NCBI GenBank assembly: GCA_964564785.1
Contig: CAZMCT010000121.1
Span: 1-11,834, forward strand
Length of the DNA stretch: 11,834 nucleotides
Direction of reading: 5' to 3'
Source: CAZMCT01 sp964564785
GTDB taxonomy: Bacteria; Planctomycetota; Phycisphaerae; UBA1845; Fen-1342
Part shown: piece by piece, positions 6,696-11,834 of the stretch
How the letters are laid out: every line of letters starts with the position of its first letter
Numbering within the stretch: position 1 is the first letter of the stretch
Notes under the pieces: model-generated
Database searches by the model: none
Seen by the model: the letters and a program-made list of their open reading frames with translations, nothing else
What the model was told of the DNA's origin: nothing
Made by a program: the position numbers and the translations under genes

Positions 6696-6725
6696 AGTAT
6701 ACGGGGGCCCGAATGGTCGCTTCAA
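6696..6725 (-). promoter_or_regulatory. Sigma-70-type promoter for the 74/93-residue gene pair
   Basis: On the minus strand TTGAAG (6725 to 6720) matches the -35 at four of six bases and TATACT (6701 to 6696) matches the -10 at five of six, with 18-base spacing. The predicted start near 6689 leaves a leader of about 33 bases carrying the GGAG site. The same -10 hexamer occurs at the DUF4159 gene. Confidence 0.55.
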
Positions 6726-6751
6726 GCCCCCTCGACCCGACTCCGGCCGTT

Positions 6752-6770
6752 AAATGAGGGGCGCAGCCCC
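6752..6770 (-). terminator. Terminator-like hairpin after the 58-residue gene
   Basis: On the minus strand GGGGC and GCCCC (6770-6766 and 6762-6758) form a five-base-pair stem with a three-base loop, followed by TCATTTA. It falls between the 58-residue gene and the promoter of the next pair, where a transcript end would be expected. The stem is short and the T-run imperfect. Confidence 0.4.
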
Positions 6771-6813
6771 GCTGGGCCACGCCCCACGTGTTCCGCACAA
6801 GGGGTTTGGCCGC

Positions 6814-6990
6814 TCACGGCGCGTAGACCGCCGCCTCCACCAGCACATCGTACGCGAGGTTCAGCCAGCGGTTGTTCGCCGGCCACCCCGTGTTCCAAAA
6901 CCCGTCCCAGAACGCACCGAGGCAACCCTCTGAGACCATCGCCCCCGCACCCATCAGGGCCGACAGCGCCATCCACTTCACCCTACGCAT
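6814..6990 (-). CDS. Putative exported microprotein, Gly-Cys family (58 aa)
   Basis: No named family recognised. Basic start (MRRVKW), hydrophobic segment 7-19, then Ser-Glu-Gly before Cys23 and a tail rich in aromatic residues (FWDGFWNTGWP, then NNRWLN) with a hydrophobic end. AAGGAGA lies 5 bases before the ATG at 6990, a strong reason to accept this start; the frame open to 7062 crosses a GC-rich hairpin-forming spacer. The tail has no further cysteine. Its junction resembles a lipoprotein signal, but Ser at -3 is not canonical. It follows the 48-residue gene by 68 bases on the same strand. A membrane-associated or surface role is inferred from the leader only. Confidence 0.72.
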   Translation of the reverse strand: MRRVKWMALSALMGAGAMVSEGCLGAFWDGFWNTGWPANNRWLNLAYDVLVEAAVYAP

Positions 6991-7058
6991 CTCGCTCTCC
7001 TTGTCCCGGGGACCACAGCGGCGGCCGGCGGCCGCACAGGGGCCCCGGGGGGTCCAAT

Positions 7059-7205
7059 TCACACGGTCACCGTGGTGCCGATACGCGTGAACCAGAACTG
7101 ATCGGCCAGAAAATCACCCAGAAACCGGGCGAGGCAGCCGGTCGTGCTCAGCGCGATCAAGCCGGCGCTCACGCCCAGCAACATCACCTTCAGCTTGAAT
7201 CTCAT
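7059..7205 (-). CDS. Putative exported microprotein, Gly-Cys family (48 aa)
   Basis: Found by reading the minus strand; the frame is only 48 codons. Start MRFKLKVM, hydrophobic run 7-19, then Thr-Thr-Gly before Cys24 and a tail CLARFLGDFLADQFWF ending in a Thr/Val-rich stretch and TGA. AGGGAG lies 6 bases before the ATG at 7205. The layout (basic start, hydrophobic stretch, Gly-Cys, aromatic tail) is that of the neighbouring genes on both sides, which is the best evidence that it is real. The spacing is 34 bases after the 40-residue gene. Thr at -3 makes a standard lipobox doubtful. Function unknown. Confidence 0.7.
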   Translation of the reverse strand: MRFKLKVMLLGVSAGLIALSTTGCLARFLGDFLADQFWFTRIGTTVTV

Positions 7206-7239
7206 GTTCCACTCCCTTCAGACTCGGTTGCGGCACGTG

Positions 7240-7362
7240 CTAGACCGCAACGCCGACAAGGATCCGTTGAAACGTCGCCTGAAGACATCCGCCGCCCAAA
7301 CCCAGCCCCAATGTCGTGCCGGCCGCAAGCACCAGCAACGCACCTTTCCACACTCTTTTCAT
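7240..7362 (-). CDS. Putative exported microprotein, Gly-Cys family (40 aa)
   Basis: A 40-codon frame with the best ribosome binding site in the window: AAGGAGG 6 bases before the ATG at 7362. The product starts MKRVWKG, has a hydrophobic and glycine-rich run (8-25), then Gly-Gly-Gly before Cys26 and a short tail CLQATFQRILVGVAV ending at TAG. It is the first of the array on the minus strand and lies 170 bases downstream of mtnA; that spacer shows no convincing terminator or promoter, so whether it has its own promoter is open. It is the shortest member of the family; the tail after the cysteine is just 14 residues. Confidence 0.7.
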   Translation of the reverse strand: MKRVWKGALLVLAAGTTLGLGLGGGCLQATFQRILVGVAV

Positions 7363-7532
7363 CACGAGCCTCCTTGAAAACTCCGGCCCGGCTTGCAGGT
7401 TGCGCGGACCCTATTCCTTTGCCAGCTTCGCGCGCCGGCCGGCCTCCCACCGCCGGCAGTGCGAGGGAGCCGACCGCGCCACGTCTGAATAATCCTCCCG
7501 ATCCGCAGCCGCGCCAAGCCGCCCCGCTCCCG

Positions 7533-8633
7533 TCAACCGGACAAATAACGCGCGATCGCGTCAGCGTTGACGGGCGTCAGCACACCATCCTGTGTCACGA
7601 TGCCGTGGATGAGCGCGGCCGGTGTGACGTCGAACGCGGGGTTCCAGCACGCGACGCCGGGCGGGGTCACGCACCGTCCAAGGCCGGACGAGATTTCCGC
7701 GCCGCTCCGCTCCTCGATCGGGATCGCCGCTCCGCACGGGATCGACGCATCGAAGGTGCTGCGGGGGGCGGCCACGTAGAAGGGGATACCGTGGGCCCGC
7801 GCCGCGAGCGCAAGCGGGTACGTGCCGATCTTGTTGGCCACATCGCCGTTCGCCGCGATGCGGTCAGCGCCCACAACCACCAACGCAACCCGACCCGCCC
7901 TCATCAAGCTCGCCGCGGCCCCGTCACATAGAACCGTCACGTCGAGCCCCGCCGACACCAACTCGAACGCCGTCAACCGGGCCCCCTGAAGCAGCGGACG
8001 GGTCTCATCGACGTAGACCTTGAACCGTTTGCCCGCCGCGTGCGCCATATACAGCATCGAAAGCGCCGTGCCGTATGCCACCGTGGCCAGCGCCCCCGCG
8101 TTGCAGTGCGTGAGCACCCCGCCCTCATCCGGAACCAGCGGCTGGCCGTGTATCCCGATCCGCCGGCAGACCTCCGCATCCTCGCGGGCCAACGCGTGCG
8201 CTTCGGCCAGTTGCGCGGTCCACCGCGATACCCCGTCGCCCCGCGCCGACTCGCCCGCCCGAATCACGCGCCGCACGGCCCAGGCCAGGTTCACAGCCGT
8301 CGGCCGCGCCCCACACAAATACTCCCCGACTTCCGCGGCGTGCCGGACGAATTCGGCCCCTCCCAGCGCCCAATCCCGCCGCGTCCCGAGGCACACGCCG
8401 TACCCGGCCGCCACCCCGATCGCCGGCGCCCCCCGAACCTGCAACCGCCGGATCGCGTCCCACACATCGGCGGCGGTCGAGCAGTCGCGGAAGACGACGG
8501 CCTCGGGCAATGCGGTCTGGTCCAGCAGCCGGAGGACGCCGTCGGCGCCCCCTACCCATTCGAGCGTCGGCGGGAGCTTCCCTAGCGGCCCGCGGTCGAT
8601 CCGCGGCGGTTCGGGTACGGTCGGAGTGTCCAT
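7533..8633 (-). CDS. mtnA: S-methyl-5-thioribose-1-phosphate isomerase
   Basis: The product has 366 residues, close to the usual 350-370. It converts methylthioribose-1-phosphate to methylthioribulose-1-phosphate in the methionine salvage pathway, in the cytoplasm. Signatures of the aIF-2B/MtnA family are clear: RGAPAIGVAAGYG (67-79), THCNAGALAT with the catalytic cysteine (Cys177), VVVGADRIAANGD with the catalytic aspartate (Asp257), NKIGTYPLA, and PIEERS (305-310) near the C-terminus. The Cys/Asp pair separates true MtnA from eIF2B-related homologues, so the assignment is firm. No other salvage gene is in the window. The ATG at 8633 has no Shine-Dalgarno sequence but a near-perfect -10 box 8 bases upstream, suggesting a leaderless message. 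It diverges from the TPR-SPOR gene. Confidence 0.96.
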   Translation of the reverse strand: MDTPTVPEPPRIDRGPLGKLPPTLEWVGGADGVLRLLDQTALPEAVVFRDCSTAADVWDAIRRLQVRGAPAIGVAAGYGVCLGTRRDWALGGAEFVRHAAEVGEYLCGARPTAVNLAWAVRRVIRAGESARGDGVSRWTAQLAEAHALAREDAEVCRRIGIHGQPLVPDEGGVLTHCNAGALATVAYGTALSMLYMAHAAGKRFKVYVDETRPLLQGARLTAFELVSAGLDVTVLCDGAAASLMRAGRVALVVVGADRIAANGDVANKIGTYPLALAARAHGIPFYVAAPRSTFDASIPCGAAIPIEERSGAEISSGLGRCVTPPGVACWNPAFDVTPAALIHGIVTQDGVLTPVNADAIARYLSG

Positions 8634-8641
8634 AGCCGGGT

Positions 8642-8647
8642 ATTATG
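8642..8647 (-). promoter_or_regulatory. -10 box next to the mtnA start codon (candidate leaderless promoter)
   Basis: On the minus strand CATAAT (8647 to 8642) matches the -10 consensus at five of six bases and ends 8 bases before the mtnA ATG, placing the transcript start at about the start codon. No good -35 is visible at 16-18 bases. On the plus strand the same bases give TATTAT (8641-8646), which could serve the divergent gene. Confidence 0.5.
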
Positions 8648-8731
8648 CACCGGTCCCCGCTGGGGCGCGAACCCGGCCGGCGAGTCCGGACCGCGGACGG
8701 CGCCCCCGGCGGCCCTTTCATGGGAGCCGAC

Positions 8732-9508
8732 ATGAAACCCCTACTGAAGGTCGCCCTGAGCGCTCTGGCCGCACCCCTGCTCGGGTGTGCCAGCCCGGCG
8801 CCAAACCCGCGGCCCGAACTTCAGGCCGGTGAGCAGGCCTTCCGCGCCCGCGATTACGCGCGAGCCGTGCAATCCACCAGCGCCGTGATTCGCACCGGAG
8901 CGGGCGGTCCCGAGTTGACCCGGGCGCTGTACGTGCGTGGCATGGCCCTCGCCCTCGTCGGCCGCCGGGCGGAGGCGTACGAAGACCTCCGGCGGGCCGT
9001 CCGCGAGGGCCGAGACCCGGAGCTCCCGTGGCAGGCGCACGCTGCGCTGGGGGTCTTGTACTTCGAGGACGAACAATGGGCCGCCGCGGCCCGGGTCTTC
9101 AAAGATGCGCTGGAACGCATGCCCGCCAAGCCGCCCATGGACGCGTACCTGTGGCGGCTCGGCCTGTGCTACGAACGGCTCGGGCGGTGGACTTCCGCGT
9201 TGTCCGTGTTCTCGCAGATCGAGGAGCGATTCCCCCGCGGCTCCTACGCCGACCAGGCCGCCCGGCGGGTCCGACTCCGGGCGAATGCCTACGCAATCCA
9301 GTGCGGTGTATTCGCGCAGCGCTCTAACGCGGAACGGCTTGCGCAAGAACTGCGCAAACAGGGACTCTCCGTCGCGGTCCGGCCGGAACCGCGTGGAGAC
9401 GGCGAATACTCGGTGGTACTCGAAGGTAACTACGGCTCTTACGAAGACGCCACCCGCGCGCTCGGGTGCGTCCGCGGATTCGTACCCGAAGCCGTTATCT
9501 GGCCCTGA
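8732..9508 (+). CDS. TPR and SPOR domain lipoprotein
   Basis: The product has 258 residues. Residues 1-18 are a lipoprotein signal with lipobox Leu-Leu-Gly before Cys19, so it should be anchored in a membrane, facing the periplasm. Residues about 29-182 form TPR-like helical repeats (for example YVRGMALALVGRRAEAYEDL, LGVLYFEDEQWAAAARVF and LGLCYERLGRWTSALSVF). Residues about 185-258 (AYAIQCGVFAQRSNAERLAQ onward) match a SPOR domain, which binds denuded glycan strands of peptidoglycan, often at division sites. The layout recalls outer-membrane assembly or divisome-associated lipoproteins such as YbgF/CpoB-like proteins, but with SPOR at the end. The ATG at 8732 follows GGGAG by 5 bases; the ATG at 8720 has no site and would displace the lipobox. 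The gene diverges from mtnA. Confidence 0.88.
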   Translation: MKPLLKVALSALAAPLLGCASPAPNPRPELQAGEQAFRARDYARAVQSTSAVIRTGAGGPELTRALYVRGMALALVGRRAEAYEDLRRAVREGRDPELPWQAHAALGVLYFEDEQWAAAARVFKDALERMPAKPPMDAYLWRLGLCYERLGRWTSALSVFSQIEERFPRGSYADQAARRVRLRANAYAIQCGVFAQRSNAERLAQELRKQGLSVAVRPEPRGDGEYSVVLEGNYGSYEDATRALGCVRGFVPEAVIWP

Positions 9509-9536
9509 TGGGCGGCCAGACCTTTACGCGAAACAT

Positions 9537-9575
9537 ACGGGCGCCCGCGGGACAGTCAGGCCCACGCGCGCCCGT
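9537..9575. terminator. GC hairpin between converging genes (possible shared terminator)
   Basis: ACGGGCGC (9537-9544) pairs with GCGCCCGT (9568-9575), and part of the 23-base loop can extend the stem. It lies 28 bases after the TPR-SPOR gene and 20 bases past the stop of the 46-residue gene on the other strand. No clear T-run follows in either direction, so termination is uncertain. Confidence 0.35.
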
Positions 9576-9595
9576 GACAGCGAATGGCAGTCTTC

Positions 9596-9736
9596 TTAGG
9601 CAATGCCCAGTTGATCGAGGGCCGCCCAGAACTGCGTGAGGTCGCTGGCGTGAAGCGCCACGTTGTGCAGCGTCGCCCAACATCCCTCCAGCAGCAGCCC
9701 GCCGCCGGCCAGCCCAATGATCGCGATCTTCTTCAT
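9596..9736 (-). CDS. Orphan exported microprotein, Gly-Cys family (46 aa)
   Basis: A 46-codon frame on the minus strand. Start MKKIAIIG, hydrophobic glycine/leucine run to Leu16, then Glu17-Gly18 before Cys19 and a tail CWATLHNVALHASDL, QFWAAL and a short hydrophobic end. AAAGGAGAG lies just before the ATG at 9736. Here -3 is Leu and -1 Gly, the nearest to a real lipobox in the family, though Glu at -2 is unusual. It shares its layout with the five genes at 6137-7362 but stands alone, converging on the TPR-SPOR gene and with a strong promoter of its own 110 bases upstream. Function unknown; a small membrane-attached or secreted peptide is inferred. Confidence 0.72.
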   Translation of the reverse strand: MKKIAIIGLAGGGLLLEGCWATLHNVALHASDLTQFWAALDQLGIA

Positions 9737-9748
9737 CTGGTCTCTCCT

Positions 9749-9827
9749 TTCAAAACGCGTTTGAAGCCGAAAGCGCGGGATCCTAGCCGTGGCACCGCAC
9801 CCGGACCGCGCCTCACCGGGAGTGCGG
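9749..9827 (-). other. Structured 5' leader of the 46-residue microprotein gene
   Basis: Two hairpins lie between the predicted start and the ATG. The distal one pairs CCGCA (9795-9799) plus CCCGG (9800-9804) with CCGGG (9816-9820) and TGCGG (9823-9827), ten pairs with a two-base bulge. The proximal one pairs TTCAAA (9749-9754) with TTTGAA (9760-9765), and its arm abuts and partly overlaps the AAGGAGA ribosome binding site on the minus strand. The pairings are seen in the sequence; regulation is inference. Confidence 0.45.
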
Positions 9828-9846
9828 ACGAACCTGTTACCGGGAC

Positions 9847-9874
9847 GTTATCGGCCGACTTCCACCCTTGTCAA
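9847..9874 (-). promoter_or_regulatory. Strong sigma-70-type promoter for the 46-residue microprotein gene
   Basis: On the minus strand a perfect TTGACA (9874 to 9869) is followed after 16 bases by GATAAC (9852 to 9847), four of six matches to the -10. This is the best -35 in the window. Start of transcription would be near 9840, giving a leader of about 104 bases. Confidence 0.6.
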
Positions 9875-9936
9875 GAGGTCGGCCCGCAATCGGCACCGCA
9901 AAAAGAAACAAGTGTAATGAATTCTCGAATCGGCAT

Positions 9937-9965
9937 TTGTGGCGCCGCCGCGGACACGCGACAAT
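9937..9965 (+). promoter_or_regulatory. Candidate promoter for the HD hydrolase and sigma factor block
   Basis: TTGTGG (9937-9942) and GACAAT (9960-9965) have 17-base spacing and match consensus at three and four of six bases. The start would be near 9972, just ahead of the GGAGG site and ATG at 9990. Confidence 0.42.
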
Positions 9966-9989
9966 GGGCATTGCCGGAGGTCGCACCCG

Positions 9990-10559
9990 ATGAAGCGCGA
10001 ACAGGCCTGGCAACTCCTCTGCGAATACACCACGAACGACTCGCTGCGGAAACACGCCCTCGCCGTAGAAGCCGCCATGCGCCATTACGCACGCCACTTC
10101 GCCGCGGACGAGGATCTCTGGGGCGTCGCCGGCCTGCTACACGATTTCGACTACGAGCGCTGGCCCACCGTCCCCGAACACACCCGCGAGGGCGCCCGCA
10201 TCCTGCGGCAACTCGGTGTCGACGAGGAAATCGTCGCCGCGATGCTCTCCCACGTCCCCTGGAACCTCGACGAATACCCCCGCGACCGCCCAATCCGCCG
10301 CACGCTGTTCGCCGTGGATGAGCTGTGCGGGTTCATCGTTGCGTGCGCCCTCGTTCGCCCGCAACGGCTCGACGGGCTGGAGCCCAAGAGCGTCCGCAAA
10401 AAACTCAAGACCCCCTCGTTCGCGGCGGCCGTCTCCCGCGCGGACATCGACCAGGGACCCGAGTTGGTCGGCCTGCCGATGGACGAGCACATCCAACACT
10501 GCATCGCCGCGCTCCAGGCCGCCGCCGGACCGCTCGGCCTGGCGCGCACCGGCGAATAA
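9990..10559 (+). CDS. HD-superfamily hydrolase (COG2316-like)
   Basis: The product has 189 residues, matching the predicted-hydrolase family COG2316. Metal-binding HD residues are visible: His22 in KHALAVE, the His51-Asp52 pair in GLLHDFDYE, His64 in PEHTREGA, His88 in MLSHVP, and Asp110 in FAVDELCGF. The C-terminal part KSVRKKLKTPSFA and ADIDQGPELVGL also follows the family. HD proteins of this type are phosphohydrolases acting on nucleotides or similar substrates; the substrate of this family is, as far as I know, not established. The ATG at 9990 has GGAGG 9 bases upstream; a longer frame from a GTG at 9939 overlaps the candidate promoter. The sigma factor gene starts 26 bases after its stop, so the two may share a transcript. 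Confidence 0.9.
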   Translation: MKREQAWQLLCEYTTNDSLRKHALAVEAAMRHYARHFAADEDLWGVAGLLHDFDYERWPTVPEHTREGARILRQLGVDEEIVAAMLSHVPWNLDEYPRDRPIRRTLFAVDELCGFIVACALVRPQRLDGLEPKSVRKKLKTPSFAAAVSRADIDQGPELVGLPMDEHIQHCIAALQAAAGPLGLARTGE

Positions 10560-10585
10560 CCCCGCCGCCCCGACGTCTTCCCCAC

Positions 10586-11116
10586 ATGGACATGTGCGTG
10601 CATCACGAGACGCGCGGCCTGACGGCGGACGACCGGGCGTTCCTCGACCGCCTCGTGACGACGATGGGGCCACGCCTCCTCGCGTACGCCCGCCGTATGC
10701 AGAGCCGCACCGACGCCGAGGATGTCGTGGCCGAAACATTCTTCCGAGCTGCCGACAGCATTGCCGCCCTTCGCGCCAGCCCCCGGCCGGAGTTCTACCT
10801 CCTGTCGGTCGCCCGCAACCTCTGCCGCGATCAGATCCGGCGCAATCGCATCACCCGGGCCATTCTCCCCGCCCCCGCGCCGGTCCCGACGCCCCCCGAA
10901 TGCGCCGTCGCGGCCGAAGACCTCGCGGCCCTGCGGGTGGCCGTGGACGAACTCCCGGATCGGCTCCGCGAGGTGGTCGTGCTCCGCCTGGCGGGCGGCC
11001 TGCGATTCGAGGACATCGCCGCGCTGCTCCAAATCTCGCTGGGCACGGCCCTGTCGCGCATGCACTCGGCCGTTGAGCGATTGAAGGAAAAGGTCAGGTA
11101 TGTGCCCCAGGCGTGA
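10586..11116 (+). CDS. ECF-type RNA polymerase sigma factor
   Basis: The product has 176 residues. Sigma region 2 spans about 17-88: the acidic DAEDVVAETFFRA (43-55) is the core-binding and -10 recognition helix, and PEFYLLSVARNLCRDQIRR (68-86) follows. After a Pro-rich linker (95-104) comes region 4 (about 112-170), with the LPDRLREVVVLRLAGGL helix and the helix-turn-helix FEDIAALLQISLGTALSRMH that reads the -35. Regions 1 and 3 are absent, which defines the ECF group. It directs RNA polymerase to a set of promoters when released from its anti-sigma factor, which is encoded by the overlapping next gene. The ATG at 10586 has no obvious Shine-Dalgarno; ATG at 10592 is an alternative. Expression may depend on translation of the HD gene 26 bases upstream. 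Confidence 0.93.
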   Translation: MDMCVHHETRGLTADDRAFLDRLVTTMGPRLLAYARRMQSRTDAEDVVAETFFRAADSIAALRASPRPEFYLLSVARNLCRDQIRRNRITRAILPAPAPVPTPPECAVAAEDLAALRVAVDELPDRLREVVVLRLAGGLRFEDIAALLQISLGTALSRMHSAVERLKEKVRYVPQA

Positions 11117-11669
11117 CATGGAAACCTGCGATCGCCAGGCCGCCGCGCGGCAGGCCGCGCTCCAGCCCACCCGAGCCGTCTCGTACGAGCTACGTGCCCA
11201 TCTGGCGGCGTGCGACGCCTGTCAAGCCGATTTCGACAGCACCCGCGAGCTCGTGGACCGGCTCACCCTCGCGCTCGCCCCCGAGCCCCTCCCACTGCGA
11301 CTCACGCAGCGCATCGACGCCGGCCTGGCGGCCCGCGTACACCGGCCGCGGCGACGCCTGCGGGCGGTGCTGCCCCTCGCGTCCGCCGCAATCGCCGCAG
11401 GCCTGCTGGCGGCAATCCTGATTCCTTCGCAGTTCCACAGCCGCCGCGCCGCCCCAGCCCAGACTGACCTGAACCCGGCGGATGCCGCCGCGATCGTGGC
11501 GGCCGTCACACGCTATGTGTGGGACAGCCCGCTCGACTATTCCTTCGACCTGCTTCTGGCCCGCGTCCGCGACGTTTCCCTGACGCTTGAGGACCGTAAT
11601 GTCAGCTCCCAGGTCCTGCCTTGGACTTCCGCGGACGACTGGGATTGGCCGCCCGACCCCGGCTCCTGA
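11100..11669 (+). CDS. Membrane-anchored zinc-finger anti-sigma factor
   Basis: The product has 189 residues. An N-terminal ZAS zinc-binding motif is clear: Cys10, then His34-X3-Cys38-X2-Cys41 (HLAACDACQ). A single transmembrane helix follows at about 88-109, and an extracytoplasmic part of about 80 residues ends in an acidic, Trp/Pro-rich tail (DDWDWPPDPGS). Proteins of this kind hold an ECF sigma factor inactive at the membrane until an envelope signal triggers release or proteolysis. It overlaps the sigma gene by 17 bases, so translational coupling and partner identity are likely. The ATG at 11100 has AAGG 6 bases upstream; the ATG at 11118 has a weaker site but would keep the whole motif, so the exact start is uncertain. 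The signal sensed cannot be told. Confidence 0.88.
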   Translation: MCPRRDMETCDRQAAARQAALQPTRAVSYELRAHLAACDACQADFDSTRELVDRLTLALAPEPLPLRLTQRIDAGLAARVHRPRRRLRAVLPLASAAIAAGLLAAILIPSQFHSRRAAPAQTDLNPADAAAIVAAVTRYVWDSPLDYSFDLLLARVRDVSLTLEDRNVSSQVLPWTSADDWDWPPDPGS

Positions 11670-11684
11670 TCGAGGACCCCTGCG

Positions 11685-11834
11685 ATGTTCGCCCGACTCG
11701 CCTGCCTGACGCTCGTAGTGCTCCTGGTCGCCCCGTCGCTCGCCCAGCCGCCGCCGCCACCCCCCGGCCCGCGCCGCGTACCCATGCAGCCCCCGCCGGA
11801 CCGGCCGGCTCCGCCGCCGCCCCCAGTGGAAGGC
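11685..11834 (+). CDS. Exported proline-rich protein (N-terminal part only)
   Basis: Fifty codons are visible before the window ends. Residues 1-20 are a good Sec signal peptide (MFARLACLTLVVLLVAPSLA), with a signal peptidase I site after Ala20 before Gln21. The mature part begins with runs of proline (five to six in a row, twice) mixed with Arg, Met and Asp, an extended linker-like segment. GAGGA lies 8 bases before the ATG at 11685. It starts 15 bases after the anti-sigma gene on the same strand and is probably in the same operon, so it may be a target or the sensor partner of the sigma/anti-sigma pair. Its function lies in the unseen C-terminal part. Confidence 0.82.
   Translation, partial: MFARLACLTLVVLLVAPSLAQPPPPPPGPRRVPMQPPPDRPAPPPPPVEG

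Noticed and set aside
7018..7035. GC-rich inverted repeat between the 48- and 58-residue genes
   Set aside because: It can form a short hairpin, but no T-run follows and such GC palindromes are expected by chance in this composition; not listed as a terminator.
6249..7931. 560-codon plus-strand frame across the microprotein array and the mtnA end
   Set aside because: The product is low-complexity Pro/Arg/Ser with no domain, and it opposes five frames that each have good ribosome binding sites plus the mtnA C-terminus.
1..11834. CRISPR arrays, tRNA or rRNA genes, insertion sequences, integrase or phage genes
   Set aside because: No regularly spaced repeats, no recognisable RNA gene, no transposase or integrase motif and no flanking inverted or direct repeats were seen on reading either strand.

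Overview
The window is strongly GC-rich throughout, with G or C at most third codon positions, and contains only bacterial genes. A secreted protein joining prenyltransferase/squalene-cyclase-like repeats to DUF4159 modules, many short atypical lipoprotein-like genes, and Shine-Dalgarno-led genes mixed with apparently leaderless ones suggest a member of the Planctomycetota or a related lineage. This assignment is inference from gene content; no rRNA or marker protein in the window settles it.

Layout. (1) At 1-86 is the last part of a plus-strand gene with a Gly/Arg-rich tail, closed by a strong terminator at 131-163. (2) On the minus strand, 384-2612 is the DUF4159 protein. Divergent from it, 2764-2955 encodes a Flp-type pilin with its own terminator (2987-3038). 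(3) A compact minus-strand operon lutA-lutB-lutC (5984 down to 3084) encodes the three-subunit iron-sulfur L-lactate oxidising complex; its genes overlap by 4 and 11 bases. lutA carries an unusual insertion of about 23 codons. (4) Upstream, 6137-7362 (minus) holds five very small genes in a row (93, 74, 58, 48 and 40 aa). Each encodes a short basic start, a hydrophobic stretch and a Gly-Cys junction; a sixth lies alone at 9596-9736. Three of the six have no reading frame long enough to be found by routine length cut-offs. (5) mtnA (methionine salvage) at 7533-8633 (minus) diverges from a TPR-SPOR lipoprotein gene at 8732-9508. (6) The right end is a plus-strand block: a COG2316-type HD hydrolase (9990-10559), an ECF-type sigma factor (10586-11116), its overlapping membrane-anchored zinc-finger anti-sigma partner (11100-11669), and the start of an exported proline-rich protein (from 11685).

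How they fit together. Lactate oxidation and methionine salvage are ordinary metabolism. The cell-envelope theme is stronger: a pilin, a secreted DUF4159 protein, a TPR-SPOR lipoprotein, six putative exported microproteins, and a sigma/anti-sigma pair that senses from the membrane and probably controls the exported proline-rich protein beside it. The most novel-looking content is the microprotein family with its promoter and structured leader, followed by the in-frame insertion in lutA and the promoters whose -10 boxes sit directly against start codons.
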